From: Oscillospiraceae bacterium
Lineage (GTDB): Bacteria > Bacillota > Clostridia > Oscillospirales > JAAYXM01
Direction of reading: 5' to 3'
NCBI GenBank assembly: GCA_017409405.1
Contig: JAFQSU010000078.1
Coordinates: 1 to 64,000, forward strand
Length of the DNA stretch: 64,000 bases
Each line of letters starts with the position of its first letter. Position 1 is the stretch's first letter. Shown piece by piece: positions 17,932-27,445 of this stretch. Made by a program: the position numbers and the translations under genes. Below the pieces are notes generated by a model, which was not told where the DNA came from, ran no database searches, and saw only the letters and a list, made by a program, of their open reading frames with translations.

Positions 17932-18627
17932 CTATGAGTTCCACTTGTATCCGTAGCCCCAGACGGTCTGAATATATGTCGGGAATGCCGGATTGTCTTC
18001 AATTTTAATACGCAAACGGCGTATATTTACGTCCACTATTTTAAGCTCACCGATATAGTCGTTTCCCCATACCGCCGTCAGCATGTCCTCACGGGAGATT
18101 GCACGGTCGGGATTTTCGAGAAAATAGCGCATAATCGTGTATTCTACCTGGGTAAGACGAATGCGCTCTCCGTTCTTGTCAAGGGTTCTGTTTCTTGTAT
18201 TGAGTTCAAACGGACCGCTCACCATTCGCGCACTGTCTTCAGCAATTACGCCGTCAAGTCTTCTGTACAGCGCATCAATTCTTGCAATCAGCTCTGTCGG
18301 AGAAAAGGGCTTTGTTACATAGTCATCCGCCCCTGTCATGAGACCCGTTACACGGTCAACCTCCTGCGTGCGTGCAGTCAACATTATAATGCCTATTTTT
18401 GAACCGCTGCCTCGAATCCTGCGGCAAAGCTCAAACCCGTCAATTCCGGGAAGCATGATGTCAAGAAGGGCAACCCCTATTCCCTGCTCACGGGAAAGCA
18501 ATTCAAGTGCTGCCTCACCGGAGTCTGCCTCGCAGACATCGTATCCGGCACGGCTTAAGTTTATAACGATAAAGCTTCTTATGCTGGCTTCGTCTTCAAC
18601 TACAAGTATTTTTTTCTTGCCGCTCAT
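17932..18627 (-). CDS. OmpR/PhoB-family response regulator
   Basis: About 231 residues. Receiver domain with the acidic pair VEDEAS, phospho-acceptor Asp in VALLDIMLPGIDG (about residue 55) and the conserved Lys in TKPFSPTEL, then a winged-helix DNA-binding domain ending VRTVWGYGYKW-like (here QTVWGYGYKW). It is cotranscribed with the upstream FG-GAP-like lipoprotein and the downstream kinase. ATG 18627 is preferred to 18636, given GAGGGTGG. Confidence 0.94.
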   Translation of the reverse strand: MSGKKKILVVEDEASIRSFIVINLSRAGYDVCEADSGEAALELLSREQGIGVALLDIMLPGIDGFELCRRIRGSGSKIGIIMLTARTQEVDRVTGLMTGADDYVTKPFSPTELIARIDALYRRLDGVIAEDSARMVSGPFELNTRNRTLDKNGERIRLTQVEYTIMRYFLENPDRAISREDMLTAVWGNDYIGELKIVDVNIRRLRIKIEDNPAFPTYIQTVWGYGYKWNS

Positions 18628-18639
18628 TCCATCCACCCT

Positions 18640-19968
18640 CTATGCAAATAATATCTCGGAAATCCATTCACTTTCGCGGTTTTTGAATATTGATTTCAAA
18701 AACTGTTCATCAATTTTTGTTGCAAGGTAGCTTTCACTTATTACTTCTGCCGCAAAAAGCGTGTCCTCACGTTCTGCGATAATAATTTTACCGGTTTCCT
18801 CGGCATGCTGTTTTCTGTTTCCTCCCGTAAGAACATGCACCGAGAACAAAGGTGCCTCAAGCTGCTCGGGATCGTCGCCGTATATATTCTCCAGCGTCGA
18901 AAAGCTCACGACGACTCCGCCGGGACGGACGGTTGTGCGCTCAGAACGCACACTTCCGCTCCACGAAACCGGCATAGACAAATACCAACCGTCACTGAAT
19001 GAGTGGTATGTGAATGCAGTCTGGCGAAGCTTGCCGTCATCCGTCAATGCATTCCACCTGTAGCATCCGCTCGCTTCCTCGCTTGTTATCTGCGGTTCTG
19101 CCTCTTTGGGTATCTCTATAATTCCGTCGCCGTTTACATCTGCACAAAACGCACGGGATACACATACATCACCTTGGGGAAGCAGATTGATGAACCTTTC
19201 ACCGTCAAAGGTGATTACATCGGTGATAACCCCGTCCCCTGCTTCACGCTCGATAAACACTCCGTTTTTCGAGGATGTAACGCCACCGGTCTTAATGCGC
19301 AGAAGTTTTCCGCCTTGATTTGCCAGACGGATTTCACACTTTTTGTCTATTGTTCCGTCATCAGAGGTATAAACGTCTGCATACATGTATTCACCGCGTT
19401 TTACCACTGCAACAAAGTCATTCTTTGCATCCCCGTCAATATCGCTGACAGAAAACTGCGTGGCAGAAATGTCAAGAATCTTTTCCATGCCGTCGAGTTT
19501 GACGTTATATACGGTTACGGGATGGCTGCCGTCACGGTCAGCACCCCATTCAACTATGATTTCATAACCGTCACGGCCAAGAAGGTCAGAATACGATACG
19601 GTGTAAAGCTCTTTTTCCGAGCCTTCAATGATATCAAACAGAGAAAAACCCTGCTCGTCTTTTTCGAAAATGTAAATAAACGTTTTATAAGTCTCTGAAA
19701 CATCTCGCAGAAAAGCGATGCCCTCTTCCTCTCCGTCACCGTCGAGGTCCATAAGCTGGAGAGACTGACGGTTGAGCCCGGAGCGAGGCTCGGAATATTC
19801 AAAACCGCCGCCGCGCACAGAGTCAACGGTTTCTATGAGCGTCTTTTGCATCTCAGGCATCTCAGGCAACGCAAACATATCCGACTCTGTATTTATACCA
19901 CAGCCGCAAAGCAAAAATATGAAAATAAAAAACGCATATATTACTCTTTTCACGCTACCTGTCACCAC
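18640..19968 (-). CDS. Lipoprotein with Asp-rich calcium-type (FG-GAP/VCBS-like) repeats
   Basis: 442 residues from the GTG at 19968; a GTG five codons later (19953) is also possible. A hydrophobic N terminus ends in LLCGCG, which fits a lipobox loosely. Three Asp-rich loops, DLDGDGEEEG, DIDGDAKNDF and DVNGDGIIEI, are the calcium-binding-type loops of FG-GAP/VCBS beta-propeller repeats. The C-terminal half has no recognised motif. It is first in a three-gene unit with the response regulator and histidine kinase, so it may act as an extracytoplasmic partner of that system. The function is unknown. Confidence 0.75.
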   Translation of the reverse strand: MVTGSVKRVIYAFFIFIFLLCGCGINTESDMFALPEMPEMQKTLIETVDSVRGGGFEYSEPRSGLNRQSLQLMDLDGDGEEEGIAFLRDVSETYKTFIYIFEKDEQGFSLFDIIEGSEKELYTVSYSDLLGRDGYEIIVEWGADRDGSHPVTVYNVKLDGMEKILDISATQFSVSDIDGDAKNDFVAVVKRGEYMYADVYTSDDGTIDKKCEIRLANQGGKLLRIKTGGVTSSKNGVFIEREAGDGVITDVITFDGERFINLLPQGDVCVSRAFCADVNGDGIIEIPKEAEPQITSEEASGCYRWNALTDDGKLRQTAFTYHSFSDGWYLSMPVSWSGSVRSERTTVRPGGVVVSFSTLENIYGDDPEQLEAPLFSVHVLTGGNRKQHAEETGKIIIAEREDTLFAAEVISESYLATKIDEQFLKSIFKNRESEWISEILFA

Positions 19969-19997
19969 ACAAATTTACATATATTCATTCATCATTT

Positions 19998-20026
19998 ATT
20001 ATAGCACAAACAAAGACCGCTTACAA
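19998..20026 (-). promoter_or_regulatory. Promoter of the lipoprotein-two-component operon
   Basis: Minus strand: TTGTAA (20021-20026), 17 bp, perfect TATAAT (19998-20003), giving a leader of only about 25 bases. Confidence 0.75.
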
Positions 20027-20063
20027 GCATTATTTGTGCCTATTTTGCTGTTTTTTAAAGAGA

Positions 20064-20100
20064 AAGAAGGCATCGCAAATATACCTTGCGATACCCTCTT
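20064..20100 (-). terminator. Terminator after pheT
   Basis: 15-base arms 20064-20078 and 20086-20100, near-perfect on the minus strand (GGTATCGCAA / TTGCGATGCC core), followed by a U-rich tail. It sits just after the pheT stop. Confidence 0.8.
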
Positions 20101-20112
20101 TTGATTGGTCTT

Positions 20113-22473
20113 TTAGCCCTTGAGTGCAATACCTTTTGCCTCAAGATTTTTGATGATTCCGTCGACGGTTTCCATGACCTCATCACGGGTCAGAGTCTTC
20201 TCGGGATGCGAGAAGACCGTGCGTACGGTAATCGATTTTCCATTCTCGTCCGTATACGTATCTACGACGGAGACTTTTTTTATGAGCGGACAGTTTGCAG
20301 CATCAATCTCAGCTTTAATCGGAGCAAACTTTTCACTTACAAAGGAAAGGTCTATCTCAATTTCGGGGAAACGGGACGGCTCTTCGTATGCAATGCCTGC
20401 ATTCCTGATTTTTGCAAACTCACCGACATCAATTTCAGCAAATACAATATTTGCCTTTTTGTCAATCTTTTTTGATACCTGTGCATTTGCTATTCCGATT
20501 TCACCGAGCTTTATACCTGCGCAGTATACTGCATTGAGGTTTTTCGGATGCTTGTATGAGCTCTTTTCTTCAATTTTCTCAAAAGTAAGCTTTTCGTGCT
20601 TGATGTCATCAGCAATAACAGCAAGCATATCACGAAGCTCAAAATACAGCTCTTCCATGCCCTTCGTTTTCGAGAAAAGGGTTATTGCAAGCTTCTTATG
20701 CTCATCACAGAGATTGTCAGAATTAAGCCCTTCGACTGTTCTTCCTATTTCAAACACACCAAAATCGGGCGCATATGCCGTATTGTATTTTACCTGACAG
20801 AGCTGTGTCGGAACAATTGACTTTCTGATTGTCTTGATATTCGGATTTGTCGCATTGACAAGCTCAACATTGGGCTCGATATCAATACCGAGTGCCTTGT
20901 ACTCATCATAATATGCCCATACGTATGAATGGAGCTCATGGAGGGAAAAACGTTTTACGAGAATGTCTTTGATTCTGTCCTCATCAGTTTTTTCCTGTTC
21001 GGCACGAACCGGGTAAAGCGGAACCGCAGCTGTATTGACAGCAAAGTTATCATAACCGTAAATACGTGTGATTTCCTCGATAATATCTGCCTTCATCGTG
21101 ACATCCTTTGTTGCACGCCATGAAGGAACCTTTACCTTGAAATCCGAAGCCTTGTTTTCAACACCGAAGCCGAGAGCTGTAAGCGTTTTTACAATGCGGT
21201 CGTTTTCGATGTCAATTCCCGTGTAACGGTCAACAAAAGCTTTGTTAAATGAAAGCTCTATGTCGTCATATTTAAACGCATATTCATCGGTGAGAGCACT
21301 TGTTACAACCGCGCCGCTGTCGATATCGAGGAGAAGCTTTACGAAACGGGCAATAGCCGGAACCGTCATTTCCGGGTCGAGACTCTTTTCATAACGCTGA
21401 GATGCATCCGTTCTGTGGCCGAGGCGAACCGTGGACTTGCGGATAGATGATGCATCAAAGGTTGCCGACTCAAGAGTGAGAGAGGATGTGTCGTCAACTA
21501 TCTCGGAATCAAGACCGCCCATAATTCCGGCGATGGCAACAGGCGTATCACCGTTGCAAATCATGAGAGTGTTCTCGTCTATATCACGCTCTGCTCCGTC
21601 AAGAGTTTTAAATGAAAACGGCTTATCAAATCTCTTTATGCGGATTTTGTCAACCTTGCGTGAGTCAAATGCATGCATAGGCTGACCCATTTCAAGCATT
21701 AGGTAATTGGTAAGGTCTGCAAGTAGATTGAGTGCACGCATACCGCAATAATACAGACGGATGCGCATGTTCATCGGGCTTACATGCTTTGAGATATTCT
21801 CAAAGCGAAGGCATGAATAACGGTAGCAAAGCGGATCTTCAATCTTAAGATCGAGCTTCGGAAGCTCGTTATATGCACCAAGGTCAACAACATCAAGAGG
21901 TTTGAGCTCACGTCCCGAAATCGCCGCGAACTCACGGGCGATGCCGTAATGACCCCAAAGGTCAGGACGGTTTGTGAGTGACTTGTTGTCAACCTCGAAG
22001 ACGATATCATCGATTTCATAGATACTCTTAAGGTCTGTTCCGTTTGGAACATCCTCGCAGATATCCATAATACCGTCATTGTTATCGCTTATGCCAAGCT
22101 CTTTTTCCGAGCAGCACATACCGCAGGAAAGATATCCCGCAAGCTTTCTCGGGGCAATCTCAATCTCGCCGATTTTTGCGCCCACCTTTGCAAATGCCGT
22201 CTTCATACCGACACGTACATTAGGTGCACCGCAGACAACATCAACAAGCTCTGCCTCACCTGCATCGACCTTGAGCAGGTGGAGCTTTTTTGAATCGGGA
22301 TGATTCTCAACCGACTTAATCTCCGCAACAACTATACCTGAAATATCACTGCCGCGGAAAGCGATGTCGTTTTCAACCTCTGCTGTGGAGAGGGAGAATT
22401 TATTTATAAGCTCAAGCTTATCAAGACCGGACAGATCGACAAAGTCCGAAATCCAATTCATAGATAAAAACAT
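20113..22473 (-). CDS. pheT: Phenylalanyl-tRNA synthetase beta subunit
   Basis: 786 residues, full length. N-terminal EMAP/tRNA-binding domain (about 40-150), B3/B4 editing region, B5 domain, catalytic-like core and C-terminal FDX-ACB anticodon-binding domain ending near TRDEVMETVDGIIKNLEAKG. It forms the alpha2-beta2 enzyme with PheS, encoded 17 bp upstream. Ribosome site AAGGAGAGG. Confidence 0.96.
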   Translation of the reverse strand: MFLSMNWISDFVDLSGLDKLELINKFSLSTAEVENDIAFRGSDISGIVVAEIKSVENHPDSKKLHLLKVDAGEAELVDVVCGAPNVRVGMKTAFAKVGAKIGEIEIAPRKLAGYLSCGMCCSEKELGISDNNDGIMDICEDVPNGTDLKSIYEIDDIVFEVDNKSLTNRPDLWGHYGIAREFAAISGRELKPLDVVDLGAYNELPKLDLKIEDPLCYRYSCLRFENISKHVSPMNMRIRLYYCGMRALNLLADLTNYLMLEMGQPMHAFDSRKVDKIRIKRFDKPFSFKTLDGAERDIDENTLMICNGDTPVAIAGIMGGLDSEIVDDTSSLTLESATFDASSIRKSTVRLGHRTDASQRYEKSLDPEMTVPAIARFVKLLLDIDSGAVVTSALTDEYAFKYDDIELSFNKAFVDRYTGIDIENDRIVKTLTALGFGVENKASDFKVKVPSWRATKDVTMKADIIEEITRIYGYDNFAVNTAAVPLYPVRAEQEKTDEDRIKDILVKRFSLHELHSYVWAYYDEYKALGIDIEPNVELVNATNPNIKTIRKSIVPTQLCQVKYNTAYAPDFGVFEIGRTVEGLNSDNLCDEHKKLAITLFSKTKGMEELYFELRDMLAVIADDIKHEKLTFEKIEEKSSYKHPKNLNAVYCAGIKLGEIGIANAQVSKKIDKKANIVFAEIDVGEFAKIRNAGIAYEEPSRFPEIEIDLSFVSEKFAPIKAEIDAANCPLIKKVSVVDTYTDENGKSITVRTVFSHPEKTLTRDEVMETVDGIIKNLEAKGIALKG

Positions 22474-22490
22474 ACTGTACCTCTCCTTTC

Positions 22491-23543
22491 TTATTTATCG
22501 TCGGTGAACTGCGAAAGACTCTTGAGACTTCCGGAGTTTAAGTCACGTATATCGCGGACACCGTACTTCATCATTGCAAGGCGGGTAAGACCCAGACCAA
22601 ATGCAAAGCCCGTGTATTCTTCGGGGTCGATTCCGCCGGCCTTAAGGACCTCGGGATGAATCATACCGCACGGGCAGAGCTCAAGCCAGCCGCTGTGCTT
22701 GCACGAAGCGCAGCCCTCTCCGCCGCAGATGAGACAGCTTATGTCAAGCTCAAAGCCCGGCTCAACAAACGGGAAAAAGCCCGGACGAAGACGTACCTTG
22801 ATATCCTTCTGAAATACCTCGGAAAGCATCGTCTTCATAAAGAAAATGAGATTTGAAATTGAAATATTTTTATCCACCATAACGCCTTCCATCTGGAAGA
22901 AGGTATTTTCGTGGCAGGCATCTGTAGCTTCGTTTCTGAAGCAACGGCCGGGGAATATAGCCTTTATCGGCTTTCCTTCATTTATAAGAGAATCCTTATA
23001 CTTCTTGTAAATTGCGTTCTGCGCCGCAGAAGTATGGGATTTCAAAAGCTGACCGTTTTCGAGATAGTATGTGTCCTGCATATCACGGGCAGGATGGTTT
23101 TTCGGAATGTTGAGCGCCTCAAAGCATTCGTAATCGGTAACTATTTCGCTATAATCCTCGACAGCAAAGCCCATTGATTTGAATATCTCCTCACACTGAC
23201 GCTGAACAAGCGTAATGGGATGATAAGAGCCTCTTTCAAGGTTCGCCGGAACGGAAATATCAAATTCGGGCATAAGACTGTTTTCGCGTTCAATTTCAGC
23301 CTGCTTTATTGCCTCACGTTTTTCGGCTATCTTATCGGTTACTTCCTCTTTAAGAACATTGACGGTCTGACCAAAGGTCTTTTTCTCCTCGGGGGTGAGG
23401 TTTTTCATGTCCTTCAAAAGCTCTGTAACAAGACCCTTTTTGCCGAGATATTCAACCCTTATTTTTTCAAGGGCTTCCATGTTGTCAGCAGTATCCAGCG
23501 CATCAAGAAATGCAGCTTTAAGCTGTGCGGTTTTCTCTGACAT
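22491..23543 (-). CDS. pheS: Phenylalanyl-tRNA synthetase alpha subunit
   Basis: 350 residues. An N-terminal coiled coil (about 1-90) precedes the class II core: motif 2 around FRNEATDACHENTFFQMEG and motif 3 GFAFGLGLTRLAMMKYG. ATG 23543 with AAGGAAG upstream is the start; an open extension to 23657 runs into the T-box leader and is not coding. Expression is expected to rise when tRNA-Phe is uncharged. Confidence 0.96.
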   Translation of the reverse strand: MSEKTAQLKAAFLDALDTADNMEALEKIRVEYLGKKGLVTELLKDMKNLTPEEKKTFGQTVNVLKEEVTDKIAEKREAIKQAEIERENSLMPEFDISVPANLERGSYHPITLVQRQCEEIFKSMGFAVEDYSEIVTDYECFEALNIPKNHPARDMQDTYYLENGQLLKSHTSAAQNAIYKKYKDSLINEGKPIKAIFPGRCFRNEATDACHENTFFQMEGVMVDKNISISNLIFFMKTMLSEVFQKDIKVRLRPGFFPFVEPGFELDISCLICGGEGCASCKHSGWLELCPCGMIHPEVLKAGGIDPEEYTGFAFGLGLTRLAMMKYGVRDIRDLNSGSLKSLSQFTDDK

Positions 23544-23585
23544 GTAAATCTTCCTTTCTGTTATAGTTTTCAAGCGAACAAAAAA

Positions 23586-23840
23586 GCTCGCCCCGAAAAA
23601 TCGGGACGAGCAAAAATTACCCGCGGTACCACCCAAATTCAGGGACTTTCCCTGCACTTATAATATGTCACGACGTGGACATAATACACCCTGCTTAATC
23701 CCGAGATGGGTTTTCACAGAAGGCTCCCATGCTGAAATTCACACATTGCATCCGAAGCGAAACTTTCAGCCTGCGGTTTCTGCTCTCTGTTACGGATAAA
23801 GCAACGGCTACTTACACATTTTCATTGCCTGTTTACATAT
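23586..23840 (-). promoter_or_regulatory. T-box riboswitch (tRNA-Phe) upstream of pheST
   Basis: Minus-strand leader with the T-box sequence GGGTGGTACCGCG (23622-23638 region), directly followed by a G/C-rich terminator hairpin (23586-23611: GCTCGTCCCGA / TCGGGGCGAGC) and a T-run. In the Stem I region the specifier loop GAATTTCAGC carries UUC (23734-23736), a Phe codon. Uncharged tRNA-Phe would pair with the specifier and T-box and block termination. Confidence 0.92.
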
Positions 23841-23847
23841 GTAATAT

Positions 23848-23876
23848 ATAATACTTCATTTTTTTAAAAAAGTCAA
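23848..23876 (-). promoter_or_regulatory. Promoter of the T-box-pheST transcript
   Basis: Minus strand: TTGACT (23871-23876), 17 bp, TATTAT (23848-23853), just before the leader RNA. Confidence 0.75.
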
Positions 23877-24003
23877 ATATTTTTATTTATAAAAGTAATT
23901 TATATGATTGTGTGAAGTTTTTGCCATACAGAAATTACAACTCATATAAAACTTTAAACCGCTCAAAATACTAATGAAGTTGATTTGAGGAGGTGAATTT
24001 GAA

Positions 24004-24186
24004 ATGGCAATCGTACCGAACGCACAGGATGCACTCAACAAGTTTAAGATGGAAGCTGCATCAGAAGTAGGTGTTAACCTCAAGCAGGGTTACAACGGTG
24101 ATCTTACTTCCCGTCAGGCAGGTTCTATCGGCGGTCAGATGGTTAAGAAGATGATCGAGTCTTACGAGCAGAACTTAAGCAAGTAA
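24004..24186 (+). CDS. Small acid-soluble spore protein, alpha/beta type
   Basis: 60 residues. The germination-protease site region FKMEAASEVGV, the GYNGDLTSRQAGSIGGQMVKKMI core and the length match alpha/beta SASPs, which coat spore DNA and protect it from UV and heat. Ribosome site GGAGGTG. It is the only rightward gene in this stretch and must have its own forespore (sigma-G type) promoter; a weak candidate is ATATAA with an AATACTA 17 bp later at about 23944-23975, but I would not rely on it. It marks the organism as a spore former. Confidence 0.92.
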   Translation: MAIVPNAQDALNKFKMEAASEVGVNLKQGYNGDLTSRQAGSIGGQMVKKMIESYEQNLSK

Positions 24187-24209
24187 CAATATTCTGAATA
24201 GAATATAAA

Positions 24210-24256
24210 GAGGCTGTTGCATTTCGATTTTACTTAAACCGATTTGCAACAGCCTC
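24210..24256. terminator. Shared terminator of the SASP gene and the tagA-rluD operon
   Basis: Perfect 12-bp stem GAGGCTGTTGCA / TGCAACAGCCTC with a long 23-base loop between two convergent genes. T-rich sequence follows on both sides but no long U-run, so efficiency is uncertain. Confidence 0.6.
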
Positions 24257-24266
24257 ATACTTTATG

Positions 24267-25163
24267 TTATTTATAAAAAATTCGTTTCAAATCCTCCGGC
24301 AGTTCGCATACGACATCAGCCTCTCCTTGCTCAAACGGCAGCTTCATATGAAGTCTGTGAGAATGCAGCGCGCACCTTCCCGGAAGATTCGGATTTTCAC
24401 TTCCGTAAAGAAAATCTCCGACAATCGGATGCCCCATATGCGCGAGATGAACGCGAATCTGGTGTGTTCTTCCCGTCATGGGCATGACACGCACAAGGCT
24501 CATGCCGCCTCGCCTCTCAAGGGTTTCATAACGGGTTAAGGCATAGTCGCCATCATTCCTTACCTCACGCTCTATCACCGAGCCGTCACGCCGTCCTATG
24601 GGGGCGCAGATTTCTCCGGATTCCGTCTCCATCTCGCCCTCAACAATTGCCAGATATTCGCGGTAAAACTCTCCGCTGTGCAACAGCCGTGCCGCAAATG
24701 TATGCGAATACGCATTTTTTGCAACCGCCATAACACCTGATACCCCACGGTCCAGCCTGTTTATCGGGCGGAAAACAAAATCTTCGCCCTGATTTTTATA
24801 ATACCACATGACTATGTTCCCGAGCGAAGTGGTAAAATGACCGTGAGAAGGATGTACGGCAATGTCTCCGGGCTTATTCACTATCAAAATATCCTCATTT
24901 TCAAAGCGTATATCAAGACTTCCTTCGGTGGGAACGACGCTTTCCGAGCCTCTCGTTTCCTCTTCTATAATCGCCTCGATTTTATCACCGCAGCGCGCAA
25001 CATCAATGGTATACACGTCTTTTCCGTTGAGAGTAAGTCCGTTTTTTATCTTCTTGATGCGCCGCAAAAGCATTGCAGACACACCGAAGCGCCGTCTTAA
25101 AATCTCGGCGAGTGTCTTTCCGTCATCGCTTGCATCAGCGATATGAGTCAGCTTACGAAGCAT
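24267..25163 (-). CDS. RluA/RluD-family 23S rRNA pseudouridine synthase
   Basis: About 298 residues. An S4-like N-terminal domain (about 10-70) precedes the catalytic domain with RPINRLDRGVSG, whose Asp is the nucleophile, and the KxGRTHQIRVHL-like GRTHQIRVHLAHMGHPIVGD segment. It isomerises uridines in rRNA or tRNA; the exact target cannot be told from sequence. ATG 25163 follows GAGGGGAG and lies within the end of the U32 gene (11-bp overlap). Confidence 0.9.
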   Translation of the reverse strand: MLRKLTHIADASDDGKTLAEILRRRFGVSAMLLRRIKKIKNGLTLNGKDVYTIDVARCGDKIEAIIEEETRGSESVVPTEGSLDIRFENEDILIVNKPGDIAVHPSHGHFTTSLGNIVMWYYKNQGEDFVFRPINRLDRGVSGVMAVAKNAYSHTFAARLLHSGEFYREYLAIVEGEMETESGEICAPIGRRDGSVIEREVRNDGDYALTRYETLERRGGMSLVRVMPMTGRTHQIRVHLAHMGHPIVGDFLYGSENPNLPGRCALHSHRLHMKLPFEQGEADVVCELPEDLKRIFYK

Positions 25164-26397
25164 TGAAGCGGCTCCCCTCACGGCGTATGAATGCTCCTAC
25201 CTTCGTTTTGCAAGGAAGCTTTACGTGCACACGGATTTTTGCCTGCCCTGCAGACTCGATTTCATTGCCCTTATCATCATACATTTTATCAAATATGACC
25301 TTTTGCGGCTCTGCCTTGGGCTGCATGAGCTCATACTCTGTTCCGCAGGCGAATTTGTTTTTCTGCTCAAGTACGGCATTACCCTCATCGTCACACTCAA
25401 CAACCGAGGCGACAACATCCCATGTGCGGATATAGTTAGACGTTTCGGTGCGCTGAATCCGCTCCTCTCCGAAATAGAAGCCGGTGCAGTACTCACGGTG
25501 GCTTACCTTATTTACTTCTTCAAGCCAGAATCCGTCACGTCGCCATGTCTCGGGGGACTTAATAAACTCATCAACCGCAAGGCGATACGCATTGGTAACA
25601 GCGGCACAGTAGTATGCAGACTTGACTCTTCCCTCTATTTTGAAACTGTCGATGCCGGCAGTAACAAGCTCCGGTATATACGAAACCATGTTCATATCCT
25701 TTGAGTTGAAAATATGTGTTCCGTCCGAGTCTTCAACCACGGGATAATATTCGCCGGGGCGTTTTTCTTCAACCAACGAATACTTCCACCTGCACGGCTG
25801 GGCGCAGTTGCCGCGATTGGAGGAACGACCTGCAAGATAGTCGGAAATCATGCATCTTCCCGAATATGCCATACACATCGCACCGTGTACAAACGCCTCT
25901 ATCTGAAGATTCTTGTTTTTCTTTTCCATTATTTCGCAGATTTCGGAAAGACTTGCCTCTCTTGCAAGGCACACTCTTTTTGCGCCAAGCTCATACCACG
26001 CATTAGCCGCATCTGTATTAAGAACGCTCGCCTGTGTGCTTATATGTATCTCGGCAGACGGTGCATACTTCTGCGCGAGGCGCATGCATCCGAGGTCCGC
26101 GACGATTATGCCGTCAACACCGATGCCGCCAAGCATTTCAAGATATGGCGGAAGACGTTTTATATCTCCGTTGCGCATCATAGTATTGCAGGTTACATAT
26201 ACCCTTACTCCGTTTTCGTGTGCATGGCGAACAGCCTGCTCCATCTCTTCATCGTTGAAGTTGCCGGATGCCGTGCGCATTCCGAAGCTTTCTCCTGCAA
26301 GGTATACCGCATCAGCACCGTAGAGTACGGCGGCATGAAGCTTTTCCATATCCCCTGCCGGGGACAAAATCTCAGGTCTTTTCATCTTTTTCTCCAT
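25153..26397 (-). CDS. U32-family protein, TrhP-like (tRNA hydroxylation)
   Basis: 414 residues. It begins KRPEILSPAGDMEKLHAAVLYGADAVY and carries the U32 signature EAFVHGAMCMAYSGRCMIS, with Cys residues before and after (NCAQPCRW). Once called collagenases, close relatives (TrhP) act in 5-hydroxyuridine formation at tRNA position 34. In B. subtilis the two trhP genes lie next to mltG (yrrL), and mltG is directly upstream here, which favours TrhP. The start overlaps the mltG stop. Confidence 0.87.
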   Translation of the reverse strand: MEKKMKRPEILSPAGDMEKLHAAVLYGADAVYLAGESFGMRTASGNFNDEEMEQAVRHAHENGVRVYVTCNTMMRNGDIKRLPPYLEMLGGIGVDGIIVADLGCMRLAQKYAPSAEIHISTQASVLNTDAANAWYELGAKRVCLAREASLSEICEIMEKKNKNLQIEAFVHGAMCMAYSGRCMISDYLAGRSSNRGNCAQPCRWKYSLVEEKRPGEYYPVVEDSDGTHIFNSKDMNMVSYIPELVTAGIDSFKIEGRVKSAYYCAAVTNAYRLAVDEFIKSPETWRRDGFWLEEVNKVSHREYCTGFYFGEERIQRTETSNYIRTWDVVASVVECDDEGNAVLEQKNKFACGTEYELMQPKAEPQKVIFDKMYDDKGNEIESAGQAKIRVHVKLPCKTKVGAFIRREGSRFNAS

Positions 26398-27440
26398 TAC
26401 GGGTTTAATTTTGGTGTTTTCAGATGCTCCTCATACGTCTTTGAGAACTTATGCGTTCCGTCCTCCTGAAGAGCAAAGAACAGATAGTCCGTATCATTGG
26501 GATAAAGCGATGCTTCAATCGCATCAAGTCCGGGGTTTGCTATCGGTCCGGGAGGAAGTCCCTTGTATTTGTAGGTATTGTACTTGTTGTCAATCTTCGT
26601 ATCTGCGATGCTTATTACCTTTTTGCGCTCGCCGAGAACGTATTGTACGGTTGCGCATGATTCAAGATACGGATACGTCTTGCTGGAAAGTCGGTTATGG
26701 AATACGGAGGCAATGTTTGCACGGTCCTTTGCGGTAGCCTCACGCTCTACAACCGAAGCGAAGGTAATAAGCTCGTGCGTGGTCATGCCAAGCTCTCTTG
26801 CCCGCTCTTTCATTTCCTGATTGTACTTCACATTGAAGTTGTCGAGGAACTTTTTGACAACACGGTTAGCTTCGTCGTTTTTATAGAATTCGTAGGTGTC
26901 GGGGAACATATATCCCTCAAGCCTGTTCGCTTTTCCGAGCGCAAGTCCGTCAAGGAAATCGTAATCAAAATCGGTATTGGCAACGGCATCCTGCAGTGCT
27001 TTTGCATCGCATACCCCTTTTGATTCAAGAAGCTCTATAATCTGGCTTACTTCATAGCCTTCGGGAATTGTTACCTTTACAGTATTCAGTGCTCCCTTTT
27101 TGCTCGTAAGGCGGCGAAGCATTGCACGGTAATCCATGTTGGAATTGAGCTTGTACTCACCTGCCGGAAACTCTGCACCGCGCTTTGTGAGCCACGCAAA
27201 GGTACGGAAGAGCATTTTGTGCTCAATAACATCGTTTTTCTTTAGTATTTTCGCAACGTCTCCGCGACTTGCGTCCTCGGGAATTTCAACTATAACTTCA
27301 TAGTCCGGCCTTGCAAGTGCAAGCAGTTCATTCACGGACATTATGAACCACGAGGATAAAAGCATTGAAACTCCGAGCACAAACGCTATGTATATATACG
27401 AGAACGGATTTTTCTTTTTCCTGCGTTTTTTTACTGCCAT
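26397..27440 (-). CDS. mltG: Endolytic peptidoglycan transglycosylase MltG
   Basis: 347 residues. Basic cytoplasmic N terminus (KKRRKKKN), one membrane span (about 15-35), then the YceG/MltG domain with the catalytic Glu in ASVVEREA and the conserved LPPGPIANPGLDAI near the C terminus. It cuts nascent glycan strands at the outer membrane face. Context with the U32 gene matches other Firmicutes. Confidence 0.93.
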   Translation of the reverse strand: MAVKKRRKKKNPFSYIYIAFVLGVSMLLSSWFIMSVNELLALARPDYEVIVEIPEDASRGDVAKILKKNDVIEHKMLFRTFAWLTKRGAEFPAGEYKLNSNMDYRAMLRRLTSKKGALNTVKVTIPEGYEVSQIIELLESKGVCDAKALQDAVANTDFDYDFLDGLALGKANRLEGYMFPDTYEFYKNDEANRVVKKFLDNFNVKYNQEMKERARELGMTTHELITFASVVEREATAKDRANIASVFHNRLSSKTYPYLESCATVQYVLGERKKVISIADTKIDNKYNTYKYKGLPPGPIANPGLDAIEASLYPNDTDYLFFALQEDGTHKFSKTYEEHLKTPKLNP

Positions 27441-27445
27441 TTTAC

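Noticed and set aside
19003-19698. 231-codon frame opposite the FG-GAP-like lipoprotein
   Set aside because: No promoter or ribosome site; the minus strand gene has a signal peptide, repeats and a promoter.
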